Origin: Blasia pusilla | Lineage: Eukaryota; Marchantiophyta; Marchantiopsida; Blasiales | Assembly (NCBI GenBank): GCA_050084515.1 | Contig: CM114272.1 | Span: 13,578,001-13,642,000 of the forward strand | Direction of reading: 5' to 3' | Length of the DNA stretch: 64,000 bases | Part shown: positions 11,701 through 22,100 of the stretch, one piece after another | Numbering within the stretch: the stretch's first letter is position 1 | How the letters are laid out: each line of letters begins with the position of its first letter | Translations under genes and position numbers: made by a program | Notes under the pieces: generated by a model | The model's database searches: none | What the model saw: only the letters and a program-made list of their open reading frames with translations | What the model was told of the DNA's origin: nothing

Positions 11701-13038
11701 GTCGAAGAGGTGGCGGTGGATCTCCTCGTCGCTGATTTGCCCTCGGGGTTGCGCTTGTGGGACGAGAATCCGTCCGACAGGGTCCTAGACTAGAATGTCC
11801 CTCTTTCTTATGGCCAGATCGCGCTCCTGTTTTCCTTTGCAGAAGCTTATCTCAGTGACAAGGGCTGTTTCTTAGTTTTGACATGAGGGAGCAAGGACAA
11901 GCTCTTCATCCTCTTGTGCGTCAAGAGGTCGCTGAAGTGGAGGACGGCGCAATCGTGGGTCATCAAGAACGAGTACCCACTCTGAAGTGCGACGAGTCAA
12001 ATTCGGGTAAGGGCTCTAAATCCGTATCCAAATTTTCTTTCTCCGACAGGTTGCATCTCTGCATGCAACCCGTCGGATTGTTTGAGCTGGAGACTTCCGT
12101 GGTGTAATCCGTCTAAAAGCGACAGGTTGCAAATTTACCGTAAGTCTCCATTGGGTGAATGCAACCCGTCGGAACCCGACGGGTTGCAAGTGCTTATGCT
12201 TTTTCCTTGTGTTTCTAGAATGATGCAACCCGTCTGAAAGTGACGGGTTGCTCTTAGCCAACCATGGGCTGCTCTAAGCCAGCAACCTGTCACCTTCCGA
12301 CGGGTTGCTTATGGACAAAAAAATCAGAAGACACTTGTAAAACAACCCGTTGGACTCCGACAGGTTTCTCCAATGTTAGGATTATAATGAAGTTCACTAG
12401 GGTTAAGCGAAGTTCTTTGGGGACGTGTTGCACATTATGTCACCATACTGAGAGTAGACCAGTGATCAAGTAGCTCTTTCTTATTGCTGACATTGTTTCC
12501 AACGTGCTTCTTTACATACGGACCACTCCTATGTTTACTGCTTTGCTCGGCCCGAGCACAACTTCCAGGTGTTTAAGATCCTAGATCCTGTGGATCTATG
12601 CTCCGATGGGTACAGCTTAGATAGTTTATACAATTCCCCCCCCCCTCCCCGGGAATTTACATGCAAGACCGTACCCCCTTACTTGGAGGAGAGGAAAAGT
12701 CGCCAGCCCTGATGCAAACGCCCATCGAGCTCTGCTCAAGGCCGGGTGACTTGATGTTCGACTTAGTGGGCTTTTTAGGGGCAAGTATCAGAGGCGCCTG
12801 GCAGAGTGGTAGGAACATTCTCTGCCTTGAGGGAAGGCAGCAATTGTTTGACCTTTGCAAAGAGGCAAAGGCAGATTACGACATGCTAGTTGGGGCTTAC
12901 AACTCTCCTCCGAAGCCGAGAGCTCCAGTTTCAGACCCACCATTGATAGTGACACCATCGTCACTTCCCACGATTCTGAAAATTGGGAGGGCAAGGCCGA
13001 CAGTAATTCTGGAAGAGCTCTTGGACGATGACGAGTGA
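11701..13038 (+). pseudogene. Decayed beta-class N6/N4 DNA methyltransferase domain
   Basis: The plus strand from 11701 encodes VAVDLLVADLPSG, matching the motif IV region (VDLIVADPPY) of PF01555 N6_N4_Mtase enzymes, followed by helices and WVIKNEYP, equivalent to the WVK/IxN strand. After an ATTCGG/GTAAGG donor near 12007 and an intron-like spacer, the frame 12661-13038 reads EEKSPALMQ, then PIELCSRPGDLMFDL, GRNILCLEGRQQLFDLC. This matches the motif X and motif I region, in which a Pro-Gly precedes the AdoMet loop and the strand ends in an acidic residue. The order IV then I defines the beta class. It is broken: stops at 11791, 11881 and 11983, catalytic DPPY reduced to DLPS, and the glycine-rich loop altered to VGFLGAS. 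I expect no activity in this copy. Confidence 0.6.
12045..12366. repeat. Cluster of GCAACCCGTC / GACGGGTTGC palindromic repeats
   Basis: Within about 320 bp the decamer GCAACCCGTC and its reverse complement, with one-base variants such as GACAGGTTGC and GCAACCTGTC, occur about ten times. They often form inverted pairs a few bases apart, for example around 12164-12189, 12230-12250 and 12283-12309. The cluster falls inside the putative intron of the methyltransferase gene. More copies occur at 13341-13366, 13960-13983 and 14033-14053. Function unknown. Confidence 0.85.
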
Positions 13039-13121
13039 GTTCAAAGAACTCAAGGACCCAGCTTGACTGCAACGTTTGGAGTAGGGATTTATTTGATGAC
13101 CAGGCAAAATAATTCATACAA

Positions 13122-14196
13122 TAGATCAAATGTACAGTTTCGAGCTTCTTTCGGATGTAATAAAGGACAAGATTTTTTTCGAACGATGATGGTGTTTGTA
13201 AAAGTTTGCTGGATATCGTTTTTGGTCTTGTCAAATGTGATCGTCTATGTACTCCGAGGACTTCTATTTTGTAACTCGTCGGATTTCCACGGCTTGCAAC
13301 TTTTCACTTTTTGACCACTGCACCTTTCTAACCACTTCCAGGCAACCTGTCACGTTCCGACAGGTTGGCTGCGTGAGTGATCGGACTCTTTCCGTGTTGG
13401 TCCAACTTTAGAGGCATTATGGCGGGCTTCTTCACTTTGGCACCTTCCCCTAGTATCGTCAAACAAGGCGTAGGCTTCTTCTCATCTCTAAGACGTGTTG
13501 GATTCCTACTACCTGTTTGATTGCCATCATGGTATTTCCAAGGACGGAGCACATATTGATACTGGATGGGTGTCACATTGCACAACGTACAAGATATACT
13601 GTCGAGGAAGGCGGTGGGACTCAAATCATGTTACATGCGAGTGTTATGGTGTACCTAGGGAGGGGCCAAGGCTCTCCAATTTGCCAATATTTTCGATCGC
13701 CGTCTACAATCGGCTAGAGGAGCCACTTGCATCCCAGGATATTCCTTTTGTACATGAACCTAGGAGAGTTAGGAGTAAATTTGTAGATGACGAGGCTGAA
13801 GAAATCATAGACTAGATCAAATGCACATTTTCGAGGTTCCTTCGGATGTAATAAAGGACGAGATTTTTTCAAACGATAATGGTGTTTGTAAAATTTTGCT
13901 GAATAATTTTTTTGGACTTGTGGATTGTGTTCGTCTAGCTACTCTGAATGTTCATTTTGCAACCCGTCGATTCGACGGGTTGCAACTTTTCACTTTTTGA
14001 CCACTGCAACTTTTCAACCATTTCTAAGGAAGTTGTCGGATTCCGACAGGTTGGCTGCTTTAGTGATCAGACTCTTTCCCTGGGAGACCAAATTCTGAGG
14101 CATTGTGGCGGGCTTCTTCACTTTTGGCTCGTTCCCCTAGTATCGTCAAACCAGTCTTAGGCTTCTTTTCTTCTCTAAGACGTGTTGGATTCCTTC
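13122..14196. repeat. ~385-bp direct repeats (13122-13508 and 13815-14196)
   Basis: Two copies in the same orientation begin GATCAAATG.AC and end with TCTAAGACGTGTTGGATTCCT. Each has TTTCGGATGTAATAAAGGAC near its start, a CAACTTTTCACTTTTTGACCACTGC block, GACAGGTTGGCTGC and CCCCTAGTATCGTCAAAC. They diverge by substitutions and small indels, so they are old. Each begins close to a reading-frame end with an acidic tail (LLDDDE and DDEAEEIID), so they look like duplicated 3' untranslated regions of related gene copies. LTRs are the alternative. Confidence 0.85.
13509..13815 (+). pseudogene. Gene fragment between the 385-bp repeats
   Basis: The plus frame ending at 13815 has an acidic C-terminus (FVDDEAEEIID) that parallels the tail of the methyltransferase frame ending at 13038 (LEELLDDDE). 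Both are followed by the same 385-bp repeat. I therefore infer a second, more heavily degraded copy of the same 3' gene end. An overlapping frame (13517-13717) reads HILILDGCHIAQ. No catalytic motif is visible. Confidence 0.4.
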
Positions 14197-14199
14197 AGA

Positions 14200-15175
14200 A
14201 TCATTGAGATGAGATTGCTAGTTCAGGTCAAATTATTTGGCAATGGTCCTCCAACAAAAATACCCCTGGGCATAGATTACTGTAGACTGAGACAAGAAAT
14301 GTGAAGAAACTTAGGCTCACATGGAGAGTGATGGAAAAATGTTTGTAGTGGTCTTATGATGTCTACTTGTTTTTCGCCCCCTGAAAAAAGGAGGTTTCTT
14401 AAGGCCCGAATGTGGATCACTACCTACTCTCTTCTAAAGATTTCATGAATTTGAAAGAAAACAAAAATTTCAAATATGTCAAAAAGTTTTGAAGAGAGGA
14501 GGTGGATTTGGCCCTTTTTTTTTAAGAGAGACTCTCTTCTCTTCCTCTCCTCTCTTCCTCTCTCCTGCCAGAATACCAGCCCCTGCCTACGGCCACCCAC
14601 TAGGAATTGGCCACCCACTAGGATCTGGATGAACAATTACACAGCAATAACACTTCCACCAATTGGGGTCGCCACCAAGGACTTTGGGAAAGCATGAGGA
14701 ATACATCACACAAAAATAGAGAAAGAATGAAATGCTACCACACCATCATGAACACCGACAGATCCATCCAACAAGCCTCTTATATCTCTACCCCCATTCC
14801 CATTAAGTTACATCATACATAAGCAAGATTCAGATGTGGCTCAACTGACCTTGAGATTGAGAAAAGAAAATTCTTGCAGAAAAAAGGGAGGACAGATTGT
14901 GTAGATTTTGAAATTCAGAACTCATTGATGATGAACATCATTACCTCTTCGACTACACCTTTCACAGTCACAATAGGCTTCACTTCCCGGATCTCTTTGC
15001 TCACCCGGCCTAATGGTCTCCAAATTTATAGCTAGGCAGAATCAGATTCAGATTGCTAAATTCTTGCGTAGTTGTGTGAAGACTAGGAAAAATCATGTCG
15101 CTCAAAGAACCTCTTAGGCCCTTGCCGATGCTTTGCTTGGTCTTTCTTCAAATATTTGTTAATTCTCAAATCTAA
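14200..15175. other. Unassigned DNA, no gene seen
   Basis: Only frames under 75 codons occur. A CT-rich stretch lies at 14527-14570. Nothing else recognised. Confidence 0.5.
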
Positions 15176-15179
15176 GTCC

Positions 15180-15211
15180 TATGGCCTTGTGGGTTCCTTG
15201 TGGACAATAAA

Positions 15212-15261
<50 letters not shown>

Positions 15262-15385
15262 ATGAGAGGCTTGGGTTACTCACAAGGCAAGGAGGACTAT
15301 AGTTCCTCCGCCTCATGCAAAGAGGTTCAACAAAGAGAGAATGAGTTCCAAGCTCTCTCTCCTTGGATATACCTCCTTCCCTCTC
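15180..15385 (+). repeat. Dispersed repeat carrying a (CT)n microsatellite
   Basis: A (CT)n run at about 15216-15258 is preceded by GTGGACAATAAATCTA and followed by a segment similar to the reverse complement of 2825-2933. The same GTGGACAATAAATCTA motif lies, inverted, beside an (AG)n run at 29118-29200. The AATAAA just before the CT run hints at a retroposon with a CT tail; this is inference. Confidence 0.75.
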
Positions 15386-15774
15386 CAAGCTCTCTCCATG
15401 GCATGGTAACCTATGCTCAAAAGTCACCTCCTTGGCTCTTGATCTATTGTAGAGGATCAAGGGTCACTTCCTATAGTGGAAAGTCAACTCTACTCATAAC
15501 AATAAGTTACCCAAAATAGTGAGTTTCTTTATATAGCTCCAAGTAAGCCGAAACGAAGGGGAAACATACTTTCTCAGGTTAGTAGTGGCATCAACAGGTT
15601 ATCCTAAAACTCTTGAGATTTTCCTCCACTACCCTCAAAGGCACTCTATTGTAAACTCATTTATATATCTTAAAAGATATGACGTGCACCCTTTTGTTGT
15701 GATGTTGATAAGGTGTTGAATTGATGATCCTTATGTATAGATGCAAGCATATTCTTGGCAAACTGAGTTATTTA
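15386..15774. other. Spacer between dispersed repeats
   Basis: No open frame of note and no recognised element. It separates the CT-tailed repeat from the inverted LTR-like repeat. Confidence 0.4.
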
Positions 15775-16140
15775 CATCACACAAAAAAATAAGAGTAAAA
15801 ATGGCTCACCTTGCCTAAAACTCCACTCCTGAATCTACATCGGCATATCAAGCCACATCCATCTACGAGGGAACGCCGGTACCCTAGTCCCTACATATAT
15901 AAGCAAGGGAGGTCCTCTTAAGGGTCTGGCCCAACATGAGAAAGATGGCTTGGGAAAGCCATCTCTCCTTCTCTTACAACCTTGGGAAGAGACAAAAGGT
16001 TCTTCCCCCAAAAATAGCCATCCCAATGATAATCTGTATGCACAAGTTATTGGGTGATTGTTTACTCGGTCAACGGGTCACGTGATAGACTAAGACCAAA
16101 ATAGGGAAATTTTCAAATAAAATTTTCCTAACGCCTAATA
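15775..16140 (-). repeat. LTR-like repeat, inverted copy of 6590-6965
   Basis: The reverse complement matches 6590-6965 block by block with numerous substitutions. It contains ATATATAAGCA near 15893, a plausible TATA box of the LTR promoter. Together the pair flank the 8.8-kb segment that holds the methyltransferase-bearing element. Confidence 0.65.
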
Positions 16141-16229
16141 CCCGACCTGTTGCCATTCTCATCCACTCTCAAGACAAAGCTATACACAGATATCCGGTTG
16201 ACTCTCCATGCAGTCGACACGGTAGAACC

Positions 16230-17012
16230 AAGGTTGCATAACGAACAAAGTCTGAATCCACGGACATGGACATGTCCGCGGCCTTATGTTCGTCTTATGG
16301 ACACACATGTTCGTGCGGGCTCGGATATATGGGCACGAGGCTCGCAATTGAGCTCACATTCGAGCTTGCCCGCAGCCCGGCCTGGGGCGGGCTCGATGCA
16401 GGCCTTGGATGCAAGCTCGAGGCCTAAACTGAGACCGCAAAATTTTGGTCCCGCGGGCCAAAAGGGGCGGACTCCGTGCGGGCTCAAGGCCCACCCTAAG
16501 CCCGCATGCATGCTTAGGGTGCACCAACATTTTAGTCCAACGGACCAACATTTTGGTTTGCGGGACCAAATTTTTCCGGGCCCGTGAGCGTGCGCCTGTC
16601 TGCCTGGAAACCACGTCTGCCCACTTTGAGCTGGCACTTGCCCGTCCAGAGCCCGCGCTTAATTAGCCTTGAGCCCGCCCCTCGCACCCTGCCCGTCCTA
16701 ACCTGCACCTACCCCCCCGGAAGCCTGCACATGGTTGCCCTAGTCCGCGCCCAATCAAGCATGAGCGCGCGCTTGCCTACCCTAGCCCGCGCTTGCTTGC
16801 CTCGAGCCCGCACCTGCCCACCCGGAGCCCACTCAGAGTTCGCACATGCCCGCTTGGATCCCGCCTTGCAAGCCATGCAATACGTGTTGGCTTCGTCAGC
16901 CCGGGTCTAGGTGGCAAGCTTGGGGCGGTCTGAGGCAGGCTCAGGTGCGGGCTTGGGGCAGTCTCGAGGCGGGCTCGGGTGCGGGCCGAGCATGTCCGTT
17001 TTGATGCAACCT
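16230..17012. mobile_element. GC-rich non-autonomous element (candidate TIR type)
   Basis: About 780 bp are much more GC-rich than the surroundings and built from GAGCCCGC/GCGGGCTC-like words. The left end has AAGGTTGCATAACGAAC and the right end reads, inverted, AGAGGTTGCATCAAAACGGAC, so short terminal inverted repeats are possible. The ends also contain GGACATGTCC and TTATGTTCGT words that recur at 43.35-43.64 kb. Overlapping frames on both strands come from base composition and are not called as genes. No target-site duplication was verified. Confidence 0.5.
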
Positions 17013-17154
17013 CTAACAAGTAGAGTTCTACCATTGAACTCTACCTGTCAACTAACTTAGATATGATATCTCTCCTATCGAGTTAAAAACATAGTGAAAA
17101 TGACTCCAAGGATGCTAGCTAACTAACGCGATACTCCATAGCGAACCATGGAAA

Positions 17155-17660
17155 TTCACTCAAATGTCCTTGCTGCAAGATGCACTTGCATAATCCTCTC
17201 TTCATGAAATGTGCTACCCTTAAATGTCCTTATTGCAAGCTATATTTGCATAACCCTATATTCATTAGTTGTACTACCCTCTTTGCAAACCCTTATGCGT
17301 TAAGATAATCCCTTCACATAGCCCAAGGATCTATCAAAGCCTACTCACACAAGGCTTGAAACTCTCCTCTAGACTGGGTATATATCCTAGTCAATGCATT
17401 TTTTTGGTGCACCATAATGACTCGATAGATGATCTAGAAATGCAGAAGCCACTCCCTCACTCACCTTATCTGATAGTGCCATCATCTCAACCTACTTGGA
17501 GAAATTCTCCACCATGACCTATATATACTTACAATGAGGGTCTCTCAATGGAAAATATCCACAAAGTCTAGACTCTATCAAAACTCTAATCCTATGATTA
17601 GAAAAGGATAAAATTGCATAAGGTTGCACACTGATAAAGCACATATCAATGGACTTAAGT
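17155..17660 (-). pseudogene. Decayed gypsy integrase fragment
   Basis: On the minus strand from about 17640 to 17270 the translated pieces read MVENFSK, VEMMALSDKVSEGVASAFLDH and SHYGAPKK with stops between. They follow the integrase core pattern (VVVDRFSK..., ....LP....A..F...V...G.P). A 61-bp tandem duplication occupies 17161-17282 (AAATGTCCTTGCTGCAAG and its repeat). Text at 17275-17325 is also similar to 17780-17830, so the locus is a patchwork of rearranged copies. Confidence 0.5.
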
Positions 17661-18280
17661 CTATCCCTACGATGAGCATGTTCATGTGGGCATGGGTCCC
17701 CGCAACCTACTTCCCCCGCAATGTAGACCTAAGCTCGTCTTGCTTGCACCTAATCTAGAAACCCTTCACCCATTCTTGCTATTCTCTTTGCCAACCCATG
17801 TGCTTTAAGATGATCCCTTCACGTAGTGCAAGGTAACGTGGATGGCTTGCACAAAGCCTACCTTGCCTGCACCAGCCCACCCTAAGCCTGTGTCAAGCCC
17901 CCAAAGGGCCCACTCTTGGGCCCGCATAAGCCCCGCACTGGGCGGACTCAAGGCTCGCATAGGGCTTGCAATTGACATGTGCAAGTCGATGCAGGTCAAG
18001 CAAGGGCTCATAGTTCGCACACCTAGTTGATCCCGAGCCCACATCTGCAATTTTGGAGTGGGAGCATTGAAGGATACTTGCGCTCGATTATGAACTATAC
18101 CTCTAGCTACAAACTATTGAGAATTGGTCTATATGTTGTGCCACCAATACAAAACTTAGCGTGCTAGGTTGTAAGTATGTTTTACTCCCAAATGGCCCAA
18201 CTCTTCATGGTCATATTACACAACACGTTGTCATATAGTAAAATCGCCCACTATGTAAACTCCTCTATCATTAAGTGTTA
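17661..18280. repeat. GC-rich repeat fragment plus gypsy-derived debris
   Basis: Positions 17840-18050 contain CCCGCATAAGCCCCGCAC-type words like the GC-rich element at 16.2-17.0 kb. Positions 18120-18250 resemble, on the minus strand, 21815-21920 of the other gypsy remnant. Nothing is intact. Confidence 0.4.
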
Positions 18281-20585
18281 GAGAGAGTTTTATGAGTATT
18301 AAGTAAATTAGCCTAGGAAAATGAAATTCTCATGTTTAAACCTCCTTAAGGTGGCTCATTTTTGGGGGCCCAACTTTAGGAAAAGAGGTAATAAATAAAA
18401 GATGGGATTATAAAAGTAAAGTAGTGGGGTTGGTGCTTTAATGAAAAAAAACAAAACAAAAGTAGTCTTGATTGGTGGCTAGGGTAGTTGGGGTAGTTTG
18501 GAAGATATGAAGTGAGGAAAGGAGGATATTTTGGAAGAGATAAGAGATAATCTACTTGTGTCAAAATGTGATTTGCTAAGCCTTGAGAGGAAGCCATGTG
18601 GCACAAGATAAGATTAGCCCTATTTCGTACTCTTGTGGATCCCTTGTGAGTATATAAAGAGGAGGGATCTTCAAGGTTCATCATCTTCTACTTCACATCT
18701 TGAGTTTCTTGAGTCACTCTTGAATGGATGGCTTTGGGATTGCCTACTCTTCCAATAAGAGTGGATTACCCCTCTTAGGGGAGTAACTTGATCATGGTCT
18801 ATTCTTCGAGAAGATTCTAGAGTGTGGTATACGTGGGGATGAGAGACTTGTCACTTTAGGGGAGTTTAGTCATACTAGAAATAGTGGATGGTTTAGCTTG
18901 TTATTTTCCCAATAAGAGTGGATTACTCCTCTTGGGAGAGCAACTTTGCCAAAATCCATTCTAGAGGAGAGTAGAGGATGTCCGTCAAGTATGGTTAGGG
19001 GTGGAGCACGAGTTGTGCCCAATTTTCCTTTCCTTAACGCGTACCACATCAAGATTCTCTTTGTAGATAGGCACTGGTTCACTTGCTATCTAGATTATCA
19101 CTTTGGGAAGACGTTCATGAACTTAGTCATGCAATCTCCAACTCCGGTGATTCTTCCTACAGTCACGTACGGAAGGACATGGTATTGTATTTTATATATC
19201 CTTATATAGCAATCCATGGACGTCAATAAGCCTGCTCTCGTAGGGTTTAACATTATTTATGTTATTTTCCTTGTATACAAACGTAAAGTAGTATATAGGG
19301 ACTTCATAGCTAGCAATTTCGGGGTTTCATGTCATGAAGAAGTAATCGCCTCGGCACTACCATTCGTGATTCCTCTCGTGAGAGAATGGAGGGCTTACAT
19401 AATAATTCTGTACTAAAAAATGAGAACTTCTTATAGAGTTCCACTTACATCAACCACGTCTTGCTGCAGCTAGAGGGTCTGCCCTTACTCGAAGAAAGGC
19501 TCTCGACACAACAACGTGCTTCATGGGAGGGATGAGGGACCATACGCACTATAACATCCTCCCTTATGTGTAGAATGTATGTACCCTCCTACATGAATCT
19601 CATGGGTCTCTATGGGATCCAACTTGCTCCTACAACTCTCTTTTTTGCGATGATGTCAATACATAGGTACTTCATAATCTCCTCATCATCATGGATATCA
19701 CAAATACAAGTAAATTATCTCTACATTGACATCTAGATTTGAAGACTCATCATCCGATCCCTCCATTGTAGTTATCGCACCATATTGACCTAACATAGTT
19801 AATGGATACAAGAAGGCATATGCATGCCAACCTGGTACTATATGCATCTCCTCATGAATCTCTTCATAATATTGAGCTCTTATCTCATCTCTATGACTCC
19901 TACATGTTGTACAAACATACAACTTAAGCCGCATGCATTCTAGTTCAACCAATTTAGTCTATGAACGACTTGAAAATTATACTCTTGTAGTAAGAGAGCC
20001 CACGTATTAATTAAGCTTCCATGTAAGCTTGTGGGACTTCATCAATCACTTCAACGGTTGATGATTAATGATGAGCGTCAAAGGTTTCCAAATAAACGAC
20101 ACCTAAAATATACCACAACCAATACTACAACGAAGTACTCTCCCTCGTATAAGCTACACTTTTCCTCTATAGTGTTATTCAATTAGCTTGTGTAAGCCAT
20201 AAGAAAATACTTTTACTTGTCATGTTTTTTAGTGAGTACTACTTAAGGGCCAAACATACTGAAATTTGGATATAACTAGAATGGGGTGCCCTAAGTATTT
20301 GATCTAATCTTGGAAGAATCTATACTTTCCAAGATGTAGCTTTGGTTCATGTAACTAAAACTGCTGAAATATTTTCTTGTAATCAATCTTCCTGTATCTA
20401 ACTTCTTATTTGATCCTGAGGATCACAAGAGGGAATTGAAGTTTCGGAAACTAGATTGGGAGTAGATTCCATTAAGTTCCAAGTGTATACATCCAATCAA
20501 GGGTAGGCATTGGAGTCACTAATCTAATATACAAACACTAGAATAACCCAATCATCCACCAAATACAAACATAGAGGCAAGTTGT
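18281..20585. other. Unassigned DNA with a local duplication
   Basis: The segment near 18725-18835 (CCAATAAGAGTGGATTACCCC and flanks) is repeated near 18884-18975. Frames up to 102 codons exist (18376-18684 minus, 18946-19209 plus, 19698-19952 minus) but none shows recognisable motifs. I do not call them as genes. Confidence 0.45.
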
Positions 20586-20589
20586 TACC

Positions 20590-22100
20590 AAAATACCTCC
20601 AATTGTCCCCTAACTGGTAGGTAGATCCTTCTAACTCTAAATAGTCATTTATTTATACCTATTTGTGATATACACATTGAGATTGCTAATAGCGAGAAGG
20701 CCAAGTGCGCATATGGCCCCATTGTTAATCGTCCTCATATCATCTATGTCACTGGAGCAAGTCTAAATGTCTGACTATCGATCCCATGTACATCTTGGGT
20801 ACATAGGATCATTCCCAAGGAACTTGAACAAGAAGTGACGTCCAACATGTCATATGTCTCCCTCTCAAAAAACCATTATAGACTAGTATTGTGGTTGTAT
20901 CCCTAGCAGACCCACACAATATACACTACAAGCCTATAAGTATCCATGTCAAGCTTAGATCAAGTGTACATCAATATTGGGGAGGTGACATGATATAAAA
21001 TTACCTGCATGATCCTTTCAACTCATACCATCACAACCCTCTAATAGAAAACCTCATGCATCCTCAAAATGATGTGTCTTGTTATCATATTCAAAGTCGT
21101 CAATACCATCTATTAGAGATGGCTATAGTCTCCTTGATTGATCCTCCGGATTGGGATCAATAGCCTCCTGCCTGAATAGTCGTGTACCTCAATATTTCCC
21201 AATGTTATACAATTTCTAGATTCTCGAATGTTATGGTCATCAAAATTCAACATCTCACTAGCATCACGATGAATGGTCGTAGGAAAATCGGACTCTTGTC
21301 TAGAAAGGAGGAAGTAAGGTGAAAAGAATACTAAACATATCCTTCGACTAAACCTCTACCCCATTGCCAACCACAAAAATTTTAGGTCCCAATCTCTTAA
21401 GTGACCTCTTTGCAAGCCATACTTATGAAATCCCCTCTTCACCGTTTGGATAACACACTTAGCTAGACCGTCTACTTCAAGATGATCTCGATATGTTCTG
21501 CTTGAAACTCCCTGTAAAACTTAGTGCCTTGGTTTGTCAACACTTCTGTTGGTTTGTCATATTGACTCAAGACTCAATCAAGGAAGGTATACATCATTCT
21601 CTCACTTATCTTGTCAGGTAATGCAACTAACTCTATCCAATTCAAGAAGCTTTCAACCATCATCAATACATATTGGTTGTGGCACTCCATCAATGGTAAA
21701 GGTTTTGCAAAATCCAAAATCCTATGATTAATAATGGATGCAATTGTGGTATCAAAGCATTGAACATTGCTTGAACGTCATCACATACCATCCACTTGGC
21801 AACAAACGGTTGGACATTTGTTTGCATGCCTCACCACCAATATTGTAATTGGAGCAAGTTGTATGTCTACTTCACTCCAAAATGTCTTAACTCCTTAAGG
21901 GCATGCTCCACTAATTGTGCTTTCTACAAATAAACAGGATAAGGCATCACTCGCACTCTACCATCCTTCCAAACTTGCAAAATATGTATTCACTCCCACC
22001 TGAACCGTTGAGCTCGTTGTAGGATCCTATTCCGCTCTTTGGCATCTATTATGCCCGCTATGTTACCATTGCCCAAAAACACTCCAAGACTACTTCATTC
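20590..22100 (-). pseudogene. Gypsy pol remnant: integrase core followed by PHD-type region
   Basis: Read on the minus strand, 22100 to 21380 contains decayed integrase text: PHC-like, IELVALPDKISERM, TFLDRVLSQYDKPTEVLTNQGTKFYREF. This parallels the core's second catalytic Asp strand (TDQG, here TNQG). Further downstream on the same strand, 21130-20830 aligns with the PHD-finger copies at 2.0-2.5 and 63.5-64.0 kb. The order integrase then PHD on one strand suggests a Ty3/gypsy family whose pol ends in a PHD finger. Every frame is broken. Confidence 0.55.

Noticed and set aside
16150-17034. Overlapping frames of 73-145 codons on both strands
   Set aside because: GC-rich repeat with few stops; no coherent protein and no splice context.
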